The notes under the pieces are model-generated. The model had not been told where the DNA came from. It was given only the letters and a program-made list of their open reading frames with translations, and did no database searches. From Streptosporangium roseum DSM 43021 (lineage in GTDB: Bacteria; Actinomycetota; Actinomycetes; Streptosporangiales; Streptosporangiaceae), in assembly GCF_000024865.1 (NCBI RefSeq), contig NC_013595.1, positions 3,286,001-3,350,000 of the forward strand: a DNA stretch of 64,000 nucleotides, read 5' to 3'. The position numbers and the translations under genes were made by a program. Numbering within the stretch: position 1 is the first letter of the stretch; each line of letters opens with the position of its first letter. Positions 8,073 to 16,921 of the stretch are shown here, piece after piece.

Positions 8073-9139
8073 CAGGGCCCCACCAGCACTCGCCGCAGGT
8101 TCTCCGTGCTGGTGAGCTTGAGGCTGCCGCGCAGCGGCGGGGGAGCGCTCATCGGGTAGGGGCAGGGCTGGGGACCCAGCGTCAGGCAGGGCACCGCCGT
8201 GGTGACGAAGTGACCCCGGCCGGTCACCTGGAACGAGCGCCGCAGCGGCGGGGTGATGGTGTTGAGCACCTTCTCGATGCTGCCGATGTTGCGCCGGATG
8301 CCGCCGGTGAGCCGGGTCATGCTGTCCACCACCCGGCCGAACTCCCGGGAGTTGCGGCCGAGCACCTGGTTGTTGACCCTGACCGTGGTGGACAGCTCCA
8401 CCAGGGCGTCGTCGACCAGCTCACGGTTGCGGGCGAAGGCGCCGGTCAGCGCGACCAGGTTGTCCACGAGCTGAGCGATCTGCCTGTCCCTGCGGGCGAC
8501 GACCCCGGTCACCGTGGCGTAGTCCTCAAGCAGCCCCTGAATGATCTCCTTGCGGTCGGCCACCGTGGTGGTCAGGTCGTTGAGGTTGTCGACCAGTTTG
8601 GGGATGTTCTCCTGGTTGCCGTCCAGCGCCTCGCCCGCCGCGGTCAGCAGCTGGTTGATCTGGTCGGGGTCCAGGCTGCGGGTGAGCGGGCCGAGGTCGC
8701 TGACCAGCTCCCCGATGTCGACCACCGAGCTCGTCAGCTTCACGCGGGCGCCGTCGCCCAGCGTGTCGGCGGCGGTGCCGGGCTCCAGGTAGATCACCCG
8801 CTGGCCGATCGTGTTGCGCCAGCGGACCGCGGCGGAGCTGTCGGAGGGCACCCGCACCGCCGCCTGCACGCTGAGCACGACCTCGGCCCTGCCGTCGACC
8901 ACCTCGATCGAGTCGACCTGGCCGACCGGCGCACCCGCGATCTTCACCTGGTCGCCCTCGTGCAGCCCGGAGACGTCGTCGAAGGTGGCGACGAGGCTGT
9001 AGGTGTCGCCGACGTTCACCCGGGCGATCTGGGCGCCGATCAGGACGATCAGGGTGGCCGTCACGAGCAGGAAGACGACGAACTTGGCGAGTGTCCAGCG
9101 GCGCTGGACCTGCTCTCTCGACCGGGCCAAAAGGCTCAC
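8072..9139 (-). CDS. mceB: MCE family protein, MceB position
   Basis: A 355-residue Mce protein with an N-terminal membrane helix (about 18-40, FVVFLLVTATLIVLIGAQI). The MCE domain contains YSLVATFDDVSGLHEGDQVK and IAGAPVGQVDSI, followed by a helical region rich in DLTTTVADRKEI-like heptads. The ATG overlaps the mceA stop by 4 bp and the stop overlaps the mceC start. The near-consensus MCE core makes the assignment firm; the lipid carried is not evident. Confidence 0.9.
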   Translation of the reverse strand: MSLLARSREQVQRRWTLAKFVVFLLVTATLIVLIGAQIARVNVGDTYSLVATFDDVSGLHEGDQVKIAGAPVGQVDSIEVVDGRAEVVLSVQAAVRVPSDSSAAVRWRNTIGQRVIYLEPGTAADTLGDGARVKLTSSVVDIGELVSDLGPLTRSLDPDQINQLLTAAGEALDGNQENIPKLVDNLNDLTTTVADRKEIIQGLLEDYATVTGVVARRDRQIAQLVDNLVALTGAFARNRELVDDALVELSTTVRVNNQVLGRNSREFGRVVDSMTRLTGGIRRNIGSIEKVLNTITPPLRRSFQVTGRGHFVTTAVPCLTLGPQPCPYPMSAPPPLRGSLKLTSTENLRRVLVGP

Positions 9140-10152
9140 CTGCCGTTCGTGGGGCCGCAGGCGCCGACGAAGAGCTCGCAGATGTCGGTCGCGATGAAGG
9201 CCTCCATCTTGATCTGGTTGGCGCCGTCCGGGCCCTTGCCCGTGACCAGGTCGTTCAGCACGCTGAGGAGCTGGTTCAGCCCCCGCACGCCCTCGCCCGC
9301 GACGCCGAGCTGCGCGTACAGCAGCGCGGCCGCGCGCTCCCCGGCGTTCACCGCGGCCTTGAGGTCCTTGCGGTGCGTGCGCAGGCCGTGTGCGGTCAGG
9401 TGGGAGATCTCGTCGAACTCCCGCAGCAGCGCGCGGATCTTGTCAGCCCGCTTCAGCAGGTCCGGGGTGATCACGTTGAGGTCGGAGGAGATCGCCACCA
9501 GCTCGTCGCCCTTGTCGGCGAGGCCGGCGCTCAGCGCCCCGGCGTCGCCGATGAACCGCCTGAACTCCCCGCGGCGCCGATGGGCCACCTCGACGATCTT
9601 CCCGGTGCTGTCGATGATGCCCCCGATCTGCGGACCCTTGCCGTCCAGGCCGCGCCCCAGGGTGTGCACGATGGTCGTGATGTCCTGGGGGTCCACCGCG
9701 CCCAGCCCCTCGTAGGCGGCTGAGAGGGAGTCGGACAGGTCCGTGGGCGCCTCCGTCCTGGTGATGACGGCGCCGTCGCCCAGGTAGGGGCCGGCCGTCT
9801 CGCCGGTGCCGAGGATCAGGTTGACGAACTTGGGGCCGAAGACGGAGCTCGGCTCGATCGCGGCGGTGACGGTCTCGGGCACCTTGACGCCGGGCTCCAC
9901 GTGCATGCCGATCACGGCCCTGCCCTCGCGGTCCAGGGTGACGGAGCTGACCCCGCCCACCGTGATGCCGCGGATCTTGACGGGCGAGTTGGGATCCAGC
10001 CCCTGCCCGGCGTGGGTGAACACGGCGCTCACCCGCATGCCGCTGACGCTCGCCGCGCCCCGGATGACCAGGACGAGGGTCAGGACGAGGGTGAGCACCA
10101 CGCCGAGCGAGATCGCCAGCCGGATCGGCAGGGGGACTTCACCGCGTGCCAT
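9136..10152 (-). CDS. mceA: MCE family protein, MceA position
   Basis: A 338-residue Mce protein, first Mce subunit after the two permeases. An N-terminal helix (about 8-30) is followed by the MCE domain with VFTHAGQGLDPNSPVKIRGI and VGGVSSVTLD, then a helical tail ending without a low-complexity extension. The start lies 6 bp downstream of the yrbEB stop. Known Mce systems import lipids, fatty acids or sterols across the envelope, powered by an MceG ATPase; no such ATPase is encoded next to this operon. Confidence 0.9.
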   Translation of the reverse strand: MARGEVPLPIRLAISLGVVLTLVLTLVLVIRGAASVSGMRVSAVFTHAGQGLDPNSPVKIRGITVGGVSSVTLDREGRAVIGMHVEPGVKVPETVTAAIEPSSVFGPKFVNLILGTGETAGPYLGDGAVITRTEAPTDLSDSLSAAYEGLGAVDPQDITTIVHTLGRGLDGKGPQIGGIIDSTGKIVEVAHRRRGEFRRFIGDAGALSAGLADKGDELVAISSDLNVITPDLLKRADKIRALLREFDEISHLTAHGLRTHRKDLKAAVNAGERAAALLYAQLGVAGEGVRGLNQLLSVLNDLVTGKGPDGANQIKMEAFIATDICELFVGACGPTNGR

Positions 10153-10158
10153 CGTCGC

Positions 10159-11025
10159 TCACCCCGTCAGCTTCACGCCGCTGCCGTTGCCCCAGAACAG
10201 GTAGGACAGCAGCAGGTTGAGGAGGATGACGGTGACGATGGACTGGCGGATCGCCCGCCCGGCCGCGGTCCCCACGCCGACCGGGCCTCCGGTGGCGTTG
10301 AATCCGTAGTAGCAGTGGATGCTGATGACGGCGAACGCGAAGACGATCACCTTGATCACGCTGTAGACGATGTCGATCAGCGGCAGGCCGAGGTAGAAGT
10401 AGTAGTCGTAGACGCCGGGCGACATGCCGAACAGGACCGTGCACATCAGCCGGGTGGCGAAGAAGCTGGCGAACAGCGCGATCAGGTAGACCGGGACCAG
10501 CGCGATCAGCGCGGCCACCACCCGCGTGCAGATGAGGTAGGTGAAGGCGTTGATGGCCATCACCTCCAGCGCGTCGATCTCCTCGGAGATCCGCATCGCG
10601 CCCAGCTCGGCGGTGAAGGAGGAGCCGACCTGCGCCGCGAGCGCGACCGCCGCGATGATCGGGGTGATCTCCCGGACGTTGGCGAAGCTGCCCACCAGGC
10701 CGATGAAGGACTCGGCGCCGATCGCCTGCAGGCCCTGGTAGCCCTGCAGGCCGACGGTGGCGCCGACCGCGAAGGCCATGGTGAACGCCACGAAGACCAT
10801 GCCGCCGCCGATGACGGTCGCGCCGACGCCCACCACCACGTCGCTGACCTGGCGGAGCACGACCTTGGTGAACTTCAGCCGGAAGACGATGTCCCGCAGC
10901 GAGTAGAAGACGACCTTCCACAGGAAGAGCGGCCAGTCCGACAGCGAGGCCGCGCGGTCCACGAGGTCGCGCAGCATGCCGTACGCGCGGAATCCGGCGG
11001 TGCGCGCGCCCGGGATCGTCGCCAT
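10159..11025 (-). CDS. yrbEB: YrbE/MlaE family ABC permease (second, YrbEB)
   Basis: A 288-residue integral membrane permease of the MlaE family. The body has 5-6 hydrophobic helices and the conserved cytoplasmic segment SFTAELGAMRISEEIDALEV (about residues 135-155), which in MlaE contacts the ATPase. The open frame runs far upstream, but the ATG at 11025, overlapping the stop of the first permease in a TGATG, gives a normal-length protein. It forms the membrane channel of the Mce importer together with YrbEA. Confidence 0.92.
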   Translation of the reverse strand: MATIPGARTAGFRAYGMLRDLVDRAASLSDWPLFLWKVVFYSLRDIVFRLKFTKVVLRQVSDVVVGVGATVIGGGMVFVAFTMAFAVGATVGLQGYQGLQAIGAESFIGLVGSFANVREITPIIAAVALAAQVGSSFTAELGAMRISEEIDALEVMAINAFTYLICTRVVAALIALVPVYLIALFASFFATRLMCTVLFGMSPGVYDYYFYLGLPLIDIVYSVIKVIVFAFAVISIHCYYGFNATGGPVGVGTAAGRAIRQSIVTVILLNLLLSYLFWGNGSGVKLTG

Positions 11026-11834
11026 CACATGGGCCTGGGCGGGTAGGCGAGGAAGTAGATCATGGTGATCACGTAGTTGACCGCGAACACCAGCATGAAC
11101 GTGACGACCGTGGACTGGTTCACCGCGCGTCCCACGCCGACCGGGCTGGTCTGGCAGGTCATGCCGAAGTAGCACGACATGATCGCCGCGATGAAGCCGA
11201 AGATCCACGCTTTGAACAGCGTGACCAGCAGGTCGCTGGTGACCAGCAGGGACACCGCACCGTCGAAGTAGGCGCCGGGGGTGACGCCCTGGATGACGAC
11301 GTTGAAGAAGTATCCGCCGCCCGCACCGGCCACGATGACCAGCGGGACCAGCAGTACGGCCACCGTGCTGGCCGCCCACAGCCGGGGGGTGACCAGGCGG
11401 TGGATCGGGTTGACCGCCATCACCTCCATGGCGGCCAGCTCGTCGCGGATGTTGCGGGCGCCGATGTCGGAGGTCATGGCCGAGCCTCCGGCGCCCGCGA
11501 TGAGCAGGGCCGAGGCCATCGGGGCGACCTCGCGGACCAGGCCGACCACCACGGCGCCGCCGGTGGCCGAGGACGCGCCCAGCTGCCAGGCGAGCTGGCC
11601 CACCTGGAGGGCGACGGTCGCGCCCAGCGGGAGCGAGACGAGCAGCACGGGCAGGCTGGTGACGCGGGCGAGGAACCAGCACTGCTGGATGTACTCCCAG
11701 AACCAGGTCCTGACGTCCCAGGTCCGGCGGAACCCCTCAAGTGCGATCACCGACATGTCGCCGACCCGGCCGAACACGTCGGTGCTCCGGCGGACGAGGT
11801 AACCGGTGACCCTGTCCCGCCCGCCGACCGCCAT
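11025..11834 (-). CDS. yrbEA: YrbE/MlaE family ABC permease (first, YrbEA)
   Basis: A 269-residue MlaE-family permease, first gene of the mce operon. It has about five membrane helices and the family motif SAMTSDIGARNIRDELAAME (about 120-140), with a VMAVNPIHRLVTPR segment downstream that is characteristic of actinobacterial YrbEA. It pairs with YrbEB as a heterodimer. The operon promoter must lie in the 11835-12059 gap, where an inverted repeat is present. Confidence 0.92.
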   Translation of the reverse strand: MAVGGRDRVTGYLVRRSTDVFGRVGDMSVIALEGFRRTWDVRTWFWEYIQQCWFLARVTSLPVLLVSLPLGATVALQVGQLAWQLGASSATGGAVVVGLVREVAPMASALLIAGAGGSAMTSDIGARNIRDELAAMEVMAVNPIHRLVTPRLWAASTVAVLLVPLVIVAGAGGGYFFNVVIQGVTPGAYFDGAVSLLVTSDLLVTLFKAWIFGFIAAIMSCYFGMTCQTSPVGVGRAVNQSTVVTFMLVFAVNYVITMIYFLAYPPRPM

Positions 11835-11900
11835 CAGTGCGCCGTCCGTTGTGCCATGAACACCTCGGGGTTCGCGACTCCGACCATGGATCAGTCACCC

Positions 11901-11920
11901 TACTGACGGGTAGTCCAGTA
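11901..11920. promoter_or_regulatory. Inverted repeat upstream of the mce operon
   Basis: TACTGACGGGTAGTCCAGTA has TACTG/CAGTA arms around a 10-bp spacer, 67 bp upstream of the first permease. An internal TACTGACGGGTA is itself partly symmetric. Spacing and size suit a TetR- or GntR-type operator controlling lipid import; no binding protein can be named from sequence. Confidence 0.4.
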
Positions 11921-11955
11921 AGTCGATGGCTCCTGTGTAATTTGATGAAAAGGAA

Positions 11956-11987
11956 TGAGGCCCAGATCACATCTTGTCAGGGCCTCA
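11956..11987 (-). terminator. Rho-independent terminator of the aminopeptidase gene
   Basis: Perfect 8-bp arms TGAGGCCC and GGGCCTCA (16-nt loop) lie about 70 bp downstream of the aminopeptidase stop. Read on the minus strand they are followed by TTCCTTTT, giving the hairpin plus T-run form. Confidence 0.6.
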
Positions 11988-12059
11988 CATTTTCCGCAGG
12001 TGACCGTGGGGGCCGGGCGCGACGTACGGCGGCCGCGGGCGCCGGACCGGCCGCCCCGG

Positions 12060-13478
12060 TCAGGAGGAGATCGCGCTCATCCACCCCTCGATCTCGTCGG
12101 GGTGGCGGGGCAGCCCGGCCGACATCAGGCGGGCGCCGTCGGCGGTGATGACGAGGTCGTCCTCGATCCGCACGCCGATGCCGCGCAGCTCGGGCGGGAG
12201 CGTCAGGTCGTCCGGCTGGAGGTAGAGACCGGGCTCGACGGTGAGGACCTGGCCCTCCTCCAGCACGCCGTCCAGGTAGACCTCCGAGCGCGCCCTGGCG
12301 CAGTCGTGGACGTCCATGCCCAGCATGTGGCCGCTGCTGCACAGGGTGTAGCGGCGGTACAGGCCGCTGTCGGCCTCCATCGCCTCGTCCGCGCCGATCT
12401 TCAGCACGCCCCAGTCGTGCAGTCCCTCGGCGATGACCCGCATGGCCGCCTGGTGGAAGTCGCGGAACCTCGCGCCCGGCCTCAGGGTGGCGATGGCCGC
12501 GCTCTGGGCCTCGTAGACCAGCTCGTAGACCTGGCGCTGGATGGGGCTGAACCGTCCCGACAGCGGCAGGGTCCTGGTGATGTCGGCGGTGTAGAGGTTG
12601 TCGGTCTCCACGCCCGCGTCGAGCAGGAGCAGCTCGTTCTCGTTCAGCCGGCCGTCGTTGCGGATCCAGTGCAGCACGCACGCGTGGGCGCCGGAGGCCA
12701 CGATGCTGTCGTAGCCGACCGCGCCGCCCTCCAGGCGGGACCGGAGGCCGAAGACCCCCTCCAGGTAGCGCTCGCCGCGCCGGTGGGCCAGGGCCTGGGG
12801 CAGCGCCCGTACCACGTCCTCGAACCCGCGGGCGGTCGCGTCCACCGAGAACTGCAGCTCGGCGATCTCCCACTCGTCCTTGATCAGCCGCATCTCGGAC
12901 AGGAACGTCTCCAGCTCGCCGTCCCCGTCGTGCGCCGCGACCCGCGAGTCCAGCGAGGCGTCCACGCCGCGCAGCACCCGCGCCGGCCCGCCGAGCACGT
13001 CGTCCAGCCTGTCCACGGCCGCGCAGTCGATCAGATAGAGCGCCTCCGCCTCGGCCAGGTCGGGACGGCGGCCCACCCAGAACTCGCCGTAGCGGCGGTC
13101 CCGGTAGAACTCCTGCCCGGCCGTCCCCGGGGCCGACCGCGGTGAGCGGGGCCGCAGGAACAGCGTGGCCGACCCGGACGGCTCGATGACCAGGACGTTG
13201 CCGGGCTCCTGGTCGCCGGTGAGGTAGGTGAAGGCGCTGTGCGACCGGAACCGGTAGTCGCTGTCGTTGCTGCGGGCCTTGAGCGTGCCGGACGGGATGA
13301 TCAGCCGCTCGCCGGGGAAACGCGCGGCGAGCGCGGCCCGGCGCTTGGCGGTGTAGGCCGCCAGTGGCAGCGCGCTCACGTCGTCGCGGCGGGTGTCGGC
13401 CCAGCCGGTCGCCATGAATGCGGCGAGGGCGTCGGAGATCGGCAGGTCGTGGCTGCCGGTGTTCAGCTTCTCGGTCAT
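12060..13478 (-). CDS. pepP: Aminopeptidase P family protein (Xaa-Pro aminopeptidase)
   Basis: A 472-residue M24B metallopeptidase that removes an N-terminal residue preceding proline. The aminopeptidase-P N-terminal domain comes first (about 1-170) with RSHSAFTYLTG. The pita-bread catalytic domain carries the five metal ligands: Asp in LLLLDAGVETDN, Asp in YTADITRTLP, His in SGHMLGMDVHD, Glu in TVEPGLYLQ and Glu in GVRIEDDLV. I prefer the ATG at 13478 (MTEKLN) over an in-frame start 13 codons earlier, because the longer form would run into the CRP-like site region. It lies downstream of the liv operon but is separated by a strong hairpin, and ends at its own terminator. Confidence 0.9.
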   Translation of the reverse strand: MTEKLNTGSHDLPISDALAAFMATGWADTRRDDVSALPLAAYTAKRRAALAARFPGERLIIPSGTLKARSNDSDYRFRSHSAFTYLTGDQEPGNVLVIEPSGSATLFLRPRSPRSAPGTAGQEFYRDRRYGEFWVGRRPDLAEAEALYLIDCAAVDRLDDVLGGPARVLRGVDASLDSRVAAHDGDGELETFLSEMRLIKDEWEIAELQFSVDATARGFEDVVRALPQALAHRRGERYLEGVFGLRSRLEGGAVGYDSIVASGAHACVLHWIRNDGRLNENELLLLDAGVETDNLYTADITRTLPLSGRFSPIQRQVYELVYEAQSAAIATLRPGARFRDFHQAAMRVIAEGLHDWGVLKIGADEAMEADSGLYRRYTLCSSGHMLGMDVHDCARARSEVYLDGVLEEGQVLTVEPGLYLQPDDLTLPPELRGIGVRIEDDLVITADGARLMSAGLPRHPDEIEGWMSAISS

Positions 13479-13498
13479 CGTGTCCCCGGGAGCGAAGG

Positions 13499-13514
13499 TG
13501 TGTGGTATTTCACA
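13499..13514. promoter_or_regulatory. CRP-like site upstream of the aminopeptidase
   Basis: TGTGT-GGTATT-TCACA matches 9 of 10 informative bases of the TGTGA-N6-TCACA site bound by CRP/GlxR-type regulators. It sits about 21-36 bp upstream of the aminopeptidase start, where it could act on its promoter. The symmetry extends to TGTGTG/CACACA. Confidence 0.45.
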
Positions 13515-13528
13515 CATTACTCGCGGGC

Positions 13529-13571
13529 GGTGCGGCGCGCACCCCCACTTTAGGCGGGTGCGCGCCGCACC
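13529..13571 (-). terminator. Strong hairpin ending the liv operon
   Basis: Perfect 16-bp arms (13529-13544 and 13556-13571, GGTGCGGCGCGCACCC and its complement) with an 11-nt loop lie 12 bp after the livK stop. There is no T-run, as is usual for actinomycete terminators. Confidence 0.65.
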
Positions 13572-13583
13572 CAGGACCGGAAC

Positions 13584-14906
13584 TCAGCCGACCGGCACCG
13601 GATAGTCCCTGGCCAGATCCGAGACCGCCCCCTCCTTGAAGACCACGGCGCCGCCGAGCGCGGCCTTGTCCGGTTTGACGACGAAGGACGCCCGCGACGC
13701 GGGCTTGTCGAACATGGAGAAGTCCATGACCGTGCCGTAGTCGCCGCCCCAGGAGGACTGGCCGCGGTGCGCGGCGACGACGGCGGCCCGGCTCAGGTCC
13801 TTGCCCTCACAGGCCTTCCTGAGCGCGTCGCTGACGATCGCCGCCGCGGAGTAGCCCGTGGCGACCCCGCTGTCGATCGTCTGGCCGGGATACTTCGCCG
13901 CGTAGTCGGCCGCCAGCTTCTTCATGGCCGGCAGCGGCGCGCTGATCGGCGCGCCGCCGGTCATGACGTAGAAGTCCTTGAGCAGGGCGGGACCGGCCGG
14001 AGTGGGGAGCAGCTGCGGGGAGTAGGCCGAGTTGCTGCCGACGAACGGCACGTCCATGCCCTTGGCCAGCGAGACGCCGACGAGCGAGGCCGACTGCTTG
14101 GGGCCGACCGAGACCAGCACGGCCTTGACGCCCTCGGCCTTGAAGGCGGCGACCTGGGCGCTCATGTCCTGGTCGGTTGCCTTGATCTTCTGCTCGACGA
14201 GCGTCAGGCCGAGCTTCCCGGCCGCGTACTTGGAGCCGTTCAGCGCGCTCTCGCCGTAGTCCCCTTCGAAGTAGAGGTGACCGATCTTGTCTCCGGACTT
14301 GATGCCCTTCTCCTTGACCAGGAAGTCCACCCCGTTGATCATGTCGATGTCGTAGGTGGTGGCGGTGACCTGGATGGGCTTGCTGCCCAGCAGCCCGGTC
14401 GCCCAGGCCATCGGGATGGTCAGCAGCTCGTCGGCCTCGATGCGCTGCTTGAGCGCCATGACCATGGGGGAGCCGATGAAATGGGCGATCGCCACGGACT
14501 TCGGGGCGATCTCGGTGTAGGCCGCCACGGCCTTCTGCGCGTCGTAGCCGTGGTCGCGCACGATGGCCTCGACCTTCCGGCCGCACACGCCTCCACCCGC
14601 GTTGACCTGCTCGAAGTAGAGCTGCTGCGCCTGGGTCAGGCTCTTGCCGAACGAGGCGTAGGGGCCGGTGAGATCGGTCATGAGGCCCACCGTGATCGTG
14701 TCGGCGGTGATGCCGGGGCCGGTCTTCACCCCGTCGCCGCCGACGGCCGGCGAGGCGCCGGCGCCCCCGGTGGCCTTCTCGCTGGCGCACGAGGCGACGG
14801 CCAGGGCCAGGACGGCGAGCGCCGCGATCCGCCGCGCCGGGATCGCGGCGATCCCCCTGCGGCGCGGTGCGGGTAACGGGAGCGGGGAGGGGAGTGGAGG
14901 AGTCAC
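13584..14906 (-). CDS. livK: Branched-chain amino acid/amide ABC transporter substrate-binding lipoprotein
   Basis: A 440-residue periplasmic-binding-type lipoprotein of the Leu/Ile/Val-binding (peripla_BP_6) family. The signal has an Arg-rich start, a hydrophobic helix and AVASC with the lipidated Cys at about residue 40. The mature part opens with ITVGLMTDLTGPYASFGKSL, a hallmark of the family, and FEQVNAGGGVCGRKVE. It is the last gene of the livFGHMK operon, with a GTG start 1 bp after the livM stop and an AAGGAA ribosome binding site. The ligand could be branched-chain or aromatic amino acids, amides or urea-like compounds. Confidence 0.9.
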   Translation of the reverse strand: MTPPLPSPLPLPAPRRRGIAAIPARRIAALAVLALAVASCASEKATGGAGASPAVGGDGVKTGPGITADTITVGLMTDLTGPYASFGKSLTQAQQLYFEQVNAGGGVCGRKVEAIVRDHGYDAQKAVAAYTEIAPKSVAIAHFIGSPMVMALKQRIEADELLTIPMAWATGLLGSKPIQVTATTYDIDMINGVDFLVKEKGIKSGDKIGHLYFEGDYGESALNGSKYAAGKLGLTLVEQKIKATDQDMSAQVAAFKAEGVKAVLVSVGPKQSASLVGVSLAKGMDVPFVGSNSAYSPQLLPTPAGPALLKDFYVMTGGAPISAPLPAMKKLAADYAAKYPGQTIDSGVATGYSAAAIVSDALRKACEGKDLSRAAVVAAHRGQSSWGGDYGTVMDFSMFDKPASRASFVVKPDKAALGGAVVFKEGAVSDLARDYPVPVG

Positions 14907-14907
14907 G

Positions 14908-16038
14908 TCAGTTCCTTGTCTCGGGGGACGGGCGTAGGGAGGCCTTCTCCGCCGCGGAGGCGGAGGCGGAGGCGGTCCGGCGGTTCGGCGCCGATCGCAG
15001 GCGGCCGGCGAGGCCGAGCAGGCCGCCCGGCAGGAAGAGGACGATCACGACGACGGCCGCGCCGTACAGGATCCGGGCGGCCTCGGCGGGGGAGACCCCG
15101 CCGGAGCCCGGCTCGGCCACCAGCGGCAGGGCGTCGCTGTAGCGGGTCAGGAGCTGGGGCAGCAGGGAGATGAAGACGGCGCCGATCACCGCCCCCGCGA
15201 CCGAGCCGAGGCCGCCGATGACGATCATGGCGAGGTAGTCGAGGGAGAGCAGGATGCCGAAGTACTCCGGCACGGTCCGCTGGAAGACCAGCGCGAGTAG
15301 GACGCCGGCCAGCCCGCCGTACATCGACGACAGCACGAACACGCCGGCGCGGTAGCGGGCCACCGGAACGCCCATCACCCCGGCGGCGATCTCGTGGTCG
15401 CGGATGGTGTTCATGGCCCGTCCGGGACGCCCCGTCAGCACCCCGCGGGCGAACAGCGCCGCGCAGGCCAGGGCGGCCAGGCCGAGGAACCACAGCCGCT
15501 CCAGCGCGCCGAACGGCACCTGGGCCACCACGAGCGCGGGGGAGTCGGCGAAGGCGAACCCGAACAGCTCCATGGGCGGCACCGGGCGGCCGTTGAAGCC
15601 GCCCGTCACGGGCCCGGCGTTGAACAGCAGGTGCTGGCCGAGGAAGATCAGCGCCAGCGTGGCGATGCCGAGGTAGGCCCCTTTCAGACGGCCGGCGATC
15701 GGGCTGAACAGGCCCCCGGCGACGCCCGAGGTGAGCACCGCGAGCACCGCCGCGACAGGGGTGGGCAGGCCCAGCCCGGCCAGGCCGTGCCCGGGTTCGG
15801 AGGCGAAGTAGACGTAGGAGTAGGCCCCGGCCGCCAGGAAGAACGCGTGACCCATGGACAGCTGGCCGGTGGCGCCGGTCAGCAGGTTGATGCCGATCGC
15901 CCCGACGGCCGCCGACATCGCGAAGAGCCCGGCCTGCAGCCAGAAGCCCTCCAGGTAGAACGGCACCGCGACCGCGGCCGCGACCAGGACGGCCGACCGG
16001 AGGAGGATCCGCACGGACCTGCGGGGCTTGTCAGACAC
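14908..16038 (-). CDS. livM: Branched-chain amino acid ABC transporter permease (LivM)
   Basis: A 376-residue permease with about 9 hydrophobic helices. It carries the LivM signatures GAIGINLLTGATGQLSMGHA (about 41-60) and IGGLGSVAGAVIGAVF (about 272-287), followed by a basic C-terminal tail. The GTG start at 16038 overlaps the 3' end of livH by 8 bp. It forms the membrane channel with LivH. Confidence 0.9.
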   Translation of the reverse strand: MSDKPRRSVRILLRSAVLVAAAVAVPFYLEGFWLQAGLFAMSAAVGAIGINLLTGATGQLSMGHAFFLAAGAYSYVYFASEPGHGLAGLGLPTPVAAVLAVLTSGVAGGLFSPIAGRLKGAYLGIATLALIFLGQHLLFNAGPVTGGFNGRPVPPMELFGFAFADSPALVVAQVPFGALERLWFLGLAALACAALFARGVLTGRPGRAMNTIRDHEIAAGVMGVPVARYRAGVFVLSSMYGGLAGVLLALVFQRTVPEYFGILLSLDYLAMIVIGGLGSVAGAVIGAVFISLLPQLLTRYSDALPLVAEPGSGGVSPAEAARILYGAAVVVIVLFLPGGLLGLAGRLRSAPNRRTASASASAAEKASLRPSPETRN

Positions 16039-16921
16039 GTGCCAGCTCCCTCGTCCCGAACAGCCCCGCGGGGCGGATGAGCAGGACCACGATCATCACG
16101 AGGAACGGCGCGACGTCGCCGATGCCCCTGCCGAGGAAGACCAGGTCGTTCTGGTAGCCGCTCATCAGGGTCTCGGTGACCCCGATGATCAGGCCGCCCG
16201 CCAGCGCCCCCGTGGTGGAGTCGAGGCCGCCGAGGATCGCCGCGGGGAAGGCCTTCATGGCGGCGAACGTCGTGCTGCGGTCCAGGCCCGGCGTGGGGAA
16301 CACGCACAGGAAGAGCGCGGCGACGGCGGCCAGGGCGCCGGCCACCGCCCACGCCCCCATCGACACCCGCCCCCGCCGCACGCCCATCAGCGCGGCGGTC
16401 TCGGGGTCCTCGGCGGTGGCGCGCATGGCGACGCCCCAGCCGGTGTGCTTGAACGCCAGCAGGAACGCGGTGATGAGGACCGCCGCCACGGCCAGCGCCA
16501 CGACCCGGGTCTGGGCGATGCCGACGGGCCCCAGGTGCACCACCCGGTCGCGCCACGGATCGCCCAGGGCGAGCACCTCGGTGCCGATCCGCCGGGTGAG
16601 CTCGGTGGTCAGCACGATGTCGACGCCGATCGTCACGATCGCCAGGACGCTGTGGGAGGAGACGTTCGCCCGGCGGATGATCAGGAACTCGATCAGGACG
16701 CCCACGGCGGCCGCGCCGGCGACGCCGAGCAGCAGGGCGGCCCAGAAGCCGATCGAGGAGTGCAGCCGCGCGACGACGAAGCCGCCGGCCAGCAGCAGCG
16801 AGGCGTGGGCGAAGTTGACCACCTCGGTCGCCTTGAAGATGATGACGAACCCCAGGGCGATCAGCGCGTACACCGCGCCGACGGAGATCCCGTTCGCCAG
16901 AAGCTCCAGGAAGGTGGTCAC
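16031..16921 (-). CDS. livH: Branched-chain amino acid ABC transporter permease (LivH)
   Basis: A 296-residue permease. The open frame extends upstream across livG, but the GTG at 16921 overlapping the livG stop (GTGA) gives the expected length. Family marks are FLELLANGISVGAVYALIAL at the start, GFVIIFKATEVVNFAHASLL, and the GLDSTTGALAGGLIIGVTET segment near the C-terminus. It partners LivM. Confidence 0.9.
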   Translation of the reverse strand: MTTFLELLANGISVGAVYALIALGFVIIFKATEVVNFAHASLLLAGGFVVARLHSSIGFWAALLLGVAGAAAVGVLIEFLIIRRANVSSHSVLAIVTIGVDIVLTTELTRRIGTEVLALGDPWRDRVVHLGPVGIAQTRVVALAVAAVLITAFLLAFKHTGWGVAMRATAEDPETAALMGVRRGRVSMGAWAVAGALAAVAALFLCVFPTPGLDRSTTFAAMKAFPAAILGGLDSTTGALAGGLIIGVTETLMSGYQNDLVFLGRGIGDVAPFLVMIVVLLIRPAGLFGTRELARV

